Shown here piece after piece: positions 22,815-25,638 of a DNA stretch of 25,638 nucleotides (position 1 is its first letter; each line of letters starts with the position of its first letter). Both the position numbers and the translations under genes were made by a program. This stretch comes from JBNJEL01 sp051745835 (GTDB lineage: Bacteria > Bacillota > Halanaerobiia > Halobacteroidales > Acetohalobiaceae), in contig JBNJEL010000018.1 in the NCBI GenBank assembly GCA_051745835.1, positions 1-25,638 of the forward strand. Reading direction: 5' to 3'. The notes below the pieces were generated by a model that did no database searches, was not told where the DNA came from, and saw only the letters and a list, made by a program, of their open reading frames with translations.

Positions 22815-24239
22815 ATGAGTGATTTAAGGTATGAGGATCATCAGTGGCAGCAAAAGATGAGAGTAAGATTGGATGTCAATAATATGTTTGCTGATCAAGT
22901 AGGGGCTAAAGAAGGAATTACTCAAGAGGATATTGATAAGTTAGAGCCGCAGCTAAATCAAGCTATTCAGGCGATTAATCAGGCTAGAGCAGATGGTACT
23001 TTAGGCTTTATGAAGTTACCTCAGATGGATGAAGAGATTGTAGATAGAATTAATCAGACTGCAGCTCAATTAAGAGAGCAGTTTGATAATTTTGTAGTCT
23101 TAGGTATTGGTGGTTCGGCGTTGGGAGCGATAACTTTACGGACGGCTTTTATGAACTCTTATGAACAACAACCACCGCGATTATTTGTTTCTGATAATGT
23201 TGATCCCGTTCGGTTTAAGGAGTTAATCGAGAGCTTAGATTTAGAGAAGACCGTCTTTAATGTTATCTCTAAATCCGGTGGAACTGCTGAAACGATGAGT
23301 CAGTTCTTAATTGCTCGTGAGTTAGTAGCTGATAGGCTAGGAGAAGAGCAGGTGGCTAAGCACTTCATAGCAACTACTAGTCGAGATTCTGGTAATCTAA
23401 TTAAGATAGCCCAACAGGAAGGAATGAAAAGTTTCTATATTCCTGATGATGTGGGAGGGCGTTTCTCTGTTTTATCACCAGTTGGTTTATTACCAGCAGC
23501 TTTTTGTGAGATTGATATTAATGAATTATTAGCAGGAGCGGCTTATATGCAAGAGATCTGTAACAGTGATAATCTATGGGAGAATCCTGCTTACTTAAAT
23601 GCTACTTTGCAGTACTTAGCTGATCAGCAGGGTAAGAGTATGTCAGTGATGATGCCTTATGTAGAAAAGCTGCGTGATGTAGCTGATTGGTATCGTCAGT
23701 TATGGGCTGAATCATTAGGTAAGCGACAGAATCGAGCTGGTAAGGAGGTTTATGTGGGTCCTACACCGATTAAAGCATTAGGAACCACCGATCAACATTC
23801 GCAAATGCAGCTATATATGGAAGGGCCTTATGATAAGGTAATTACCTTTCTAACAGTTGATGATTATGGTACAGAAGTCTCCATTCCTAATCCTTATTCT
23901 GATATTGACAGTCTATCTTATCTAGGAGAACATACCTTAAATCGCTTAATTAAGACTGAACAGCAGGCTAGTGAGTTAGCTTTAACTAAGAATCAACGCT
24001 TAAACTGTACTATTACTCTACCAGAGGTTAATGAATTTAGTATTGGTCAACTTCTTTATCTATTAGAGTTACAGACTGCTTTTAGTGGAGAACTATACAA
24101 TATTAATGCCTTTAATCAGCCGGGAGTTGAATTAGGTAAACAGTATACTTATGGTATTTTAGGGCGCGATGGGTTTGAAGAGATGAAAGAAGACTTTGCA
24201 GCGGGAAGTACTAAAGATGAAGAATTAATTTTGGATTAG
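22815..24239 (+). CDS. pgi: Glucose-6-phosphate isomerase
   Basis: About 474 residues. Interconverts glucose-6-phosphate and fructose-6-phosphate in the cytoplasm, at the head of glycolysis. Motifs: VLGIGGSALGAITLR, the phosphate-binding ISKSGGTAET, the PGI signature DDVGGRFSVLSPVGLLP, TTDQHSQMQLYMEGP, and the C-terminal NQPGVELGKQY with the conserved Lys. The length fits the shorter Firmicute form. I prefer ATG 22815, 8 nt after AGGAGG (22801-22806), over the adjoining in-frame GTG 22812, which is 5 nt away. The gene is divergent from paralog C and has 155 nt of noncoding sequence after it. With pfkA and pyk it makes three glycolytic genes in this window, in separate transcripts. Confidence 0.96.
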   Translation: MSDLRYEDHQWQQKMRVRLDVNNMFADQVGAKEGITQEDIDKLEPQLNQAIQAINQARADGTLGFMKLPQMDEEIVDRINQTAAQLREQFDNFVVLGIGGSALGAITLRTAFMNSYEQQPPRLFVSDNVDPVRFKELIESLDLEKTVFNVISKSGGTAETMSQFLIARELVADRLGEEQVAKHFIATTSRDSGNLIKIAQQEGMKSFYIPDDVGGRFSVLSPVGLLPAAFCEIDINELLAGAAYMQEICNSDNLWENPAYLNATLQYLADQQGKSMSVMMPYVEKLRDVADWYRQLWAESLGKRQNRAGKEVYVGPTPIKALGTTDQHSQMQLYMEGPYDKVITFLTVDDYGTEVSIPNPYSDIDSLSYLGEHTLNRLIKTEQQASELALTKNQRLNCTITLPEVNEFSIGQLLYLLELQTAFSGELYNINAFNQPGVELGKQYTYGILGRDGFEEMKEDFAAGSTKDEELILD

Positions 24240-24394
24240 TAATTACAATTAATTCTTAAAATTACTTTTAATCTTGTCAGATTTGATTATAATAATAGAT
24301 AGAATAATCTAAAAAATTAGCAGGAATTTGTTATAAGAGTAACGAATTAATATGATAGCGGGATGTAGTAGCCAGAATTTAGGAGGATAAAATA

Positions 24395-25462
24395 GTGAAT
24401 CGACAAAAATTTAGAACACTCTTGGGAATAGTGGTTATTGCTCTATTAGTAATTAGTTATTCTACAACTGCTTTGGCTTCTAATCTAGGAGTTAGAAACC
24501 TCAGAAAAGGTATGGTAGGAGATGACGTTACTACTTTACAACAGAAACTGAATAATTTGGGTTATGAAGTTGATGTTGATGGTGTTTTTGGTAGTGGCAC
24601 TGAAGAGATAGTTAAAAAGTTTCAACAACAGAAGGATTTAGCTCCCGATGGGATTGTAGGAACTAAGACTATCTATTATTTGATTAATGATAAGGTTGAT
24701 TTGGAGTATGAGGTGCAATCAGGTGACTCATTATATGATCTAGCCCAAGAGTATGATGTGGATGTAGCAACTATTAAACAAGAGAATAATTTAACCTCAA
24801 ATATAATTATTCCAGGACAAGAGTTAACAATTCCTGAGACAGCTTTAGGCGGCGGAAGAAATAAAGATGCTTATACGATTGTTATTGATTATCAGATAAG
24901 CAGTGGTGATACATTAACAGAACTAGCTAAGAGATATAATAGTGATGTAAAAGAGATTAAAGAATTAAATCGGTTAAGTAATGATAGTATCAGAACTGGA
25001 CAGACAATTAAGATCCCACGTCGGAGTGAGAATAGTAAAAATCGGCAGCAAAAAGTCAATAGTTATCGTTCTCGTTTTATTTGGCCGGTTCAAGGTAAGA
25101 TTACTTCAAGTTATGGTCAGCGAGTTCATCCTATCACTTCAGAAAATCACTTTCATGGTGGGATAGATATTTCAGTTCCTAAAGGTAGTACAGTTAAAGC
25201 TGCTGCCGGAGGTAGAGTAATTACTAGTTCTTGGGTAAAGGGATTTGGCAAGACAGTAATAATTGCTCATGATGAGCGAACTAAGACGCTGTATGCTCAT
25301 AACTCGCAATTATTGGTACGATCTGGTGAGCATGTAAATCAAGGACAGAGAATAGCTCGCTCAGGAAGTACAGGTCGGAGTACAGGACCACACCTTGATT
25401 TTAGAATTTTTGTAAATGAAGACACTATTAATCCGTTGCAGAAATTGCCAAATAAATCTTAA
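24395..25462 (+). CDS. Secreted PG-binding / LysM / M23-type cell-wall protein
   Basis: 355 residues. Signal peptide (hydrophobic 8-22, cleavage likely after ALA28), then a PG_binding_1 domain (about 33-97, GMVGDDVTTLQQKLNNLGY), LysM 1 (about 104-147, YEVQSGDSLYDLAQEYDVD), LysM 2 (about 165-208, YQISSGDTLTELAKRYNSD), and an M23/LytM endopeptidase domain (about 228-348). HFHGGIDIS supplies H254 and D258 of the HxxxD motif, YAHNS the catalytic-side H302, and GPHLDF holds H333. The family's HxH zinc ligand is D335 here. It may be an active hydrolase with an Asp ligand, or a non-catalytic regulator such as EnvC/NlpD. It acts in the periplasm or cell wall. GTG 24395 follows AGGAGG (24381-24386) at 8 nt. 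It is closed by a strong terminator. Confidence 0.93.
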   Translation: MNRQKFRTLLGIVVIALLVISYSTTALASNLGVRNLRKGMVGDDVTTLQQKLNNLGYEVDVDGVFGSGTEEIVKKFQQQKDLAPDGIVGTKTIYYLINDKVDLEYEVQSGDSLYDLAQEYDVDVATIKQENNLTSNIIIPGQELTIPETALGGGRNKDAYTIVIDYQISSGDTLTELAKRYNSDVKEIKELNRLSNDSIRTGQTIKIPRRSENSKNRQQKVNSYRSRFIWPVQGKITSSYGQRVHPITSENHFHGGIDISVPKGSTVKAAAGGRVITSSWVKGFGKTVIIAHDERTKTLYAHNSQLLVRSGEHVNQGQRIARSGSTGRSTGPHLDFRIFVNEDTINPLQKLPNKS

Positions 25463-25474
25463 CCAATTTTTTTA

Positions 25475-25514
25475 AAAGCCTTTTTCTCAATGTTGAGAAA
25501 AAGGCTTTCGTTTT
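25475..25514 (+). terminator. Terminator of the M23 gene
   Basis: A perfect inverted repeat of up to 16 bp (25475-25490 with 25493-25508), short loop, then TCGTTTT. It lies before the next gene's ribosome site. Confidence 0.88.
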
Positions 25515-25529
25515 GCTAGGAGGGAAAAG

Positions 25530-25638
25530 ATGAGCCAAGCTACAATCTTAATTATCGAAGATGATCGGAATATATGTCAAATTTTAAAAGATTACTTTGA
25601 GTTTGAGAACTTCTCGGTTATTTTAGCTCATGACGGTA
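25530..25638 (+). CDS. Response regulator, N-terminal fragment (continues past window)
   Basis: The first 36 codons of a receiver domain: ILIIEDDRNICQILKDYFEF, with the acidic pair (Glu-Asp-Asp) that binds Mg2+ at the end of strand 1, and a second strand 'FSVILAHDG'. The pattern is that of OmpR-type response regulators, but the output domain is outside the window. ATG 25530 follows AGGAGGG (25518-25524). It begins right after the M23 gene's terminator, so it probably opens a new unit, perhaps with a histidine kinase downstream. Confidence 0.88.
   Translation, partial: MSQATILIIEDDRNICQILKDYFEFENFSVILAHDG

Noticed and set aside
1..25638. CRISPR array, insertion sequence, prophage or RNA gene
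   Set aside because: No regularly spaced repeats, transposase or integrase motifs, or tRNA/rRNA-like sequence were seen on either strand.

Overview
The window looks like chromosomal DNA from a low-GC, anaerobic member of the Firmicutes/Halanaerobiaeota group. Halobacteroidaceae-like genera such as Orenia, Halobacteroides or Acetohalobium are my best guess. The reasons are the AT-rich codon use, very strong AGGAGG ribosome sites, many GTG starts, acidic proteins, and a TolC-type outer-membrane factor with a complete RND pump, which implies a diderm (two-membrane) cell. The organism name is inference. No rRNA, tRNA, CRISPR array, transposase or phage gene is visible.

Layout. 1-2224: end of pfkA (phosphofructokinase) and pyk (pyruvate kinase with a C-terminal PEP-utiliser domain), closed by a strong terminator. 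2488-3585: a lone, AT-richer PLD-type nuclease-like gene that looks acquired. 3864-5050: a small membrane protein and a hemolysin III/PAQR-family protein. 5097-11398: a four-gene efflux operon (TetR regulator, TolC-like factor, lipoprotein adaptor, RND pump) with a clear promoter, a palindromic operator at the likely transcription start, and a terminator. 11507-13261: a membrane-bound Cache-PAS-GGDEF diguanylate cyclase. 13270-14664 (minus) and 16353-17741: two MATE exporters. Between the MATE genes lie a 77-residue glutaredoxin and a 14-cysteine protein of unknown role. 17803-19147: a divergent cis-prenyltransferase and an FxsA-family membrane protein.

19356-21439 is an oxygen-linked chemotaxis block: a soluble globin-coupled methyl-accepting protein faces, in convergent order, cheX and a bacteriohemerythrin. 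Heme and diiron O2-binding proteins thus sit beside a chemotaxis phosphatase. 21645-22559 holds three small paralogous proteins, two forward and one reverse. 22815-25462 holds pgi (glucose-6-phosphate isomerase) and a secreted PG-binding/LysM/M23 protein, followed by the start of a response regulator.

The most unusual observation is that two genes (4418-5050 plus and 22167-22559 minus) have no ATG/GTG/TTG at the position their homology requires. Each instead has an ATA codon 7-8 nt downstream of a near-perfect Shine-Dalgarno sequence. For the second gene, gap-free alignment with its two neighbouring paralogs shows that the reading frame must extend upstream of the first canonical start. Other points worth checking are an in-frame internal ribosome site that separates a Cys-free N-terminus from a Cys-rich domain (15461-15479), a hairpin that would cover the ribosome site of the cis-prenyltransferase gene, and an M23 domain whose HxH motif is HxD.
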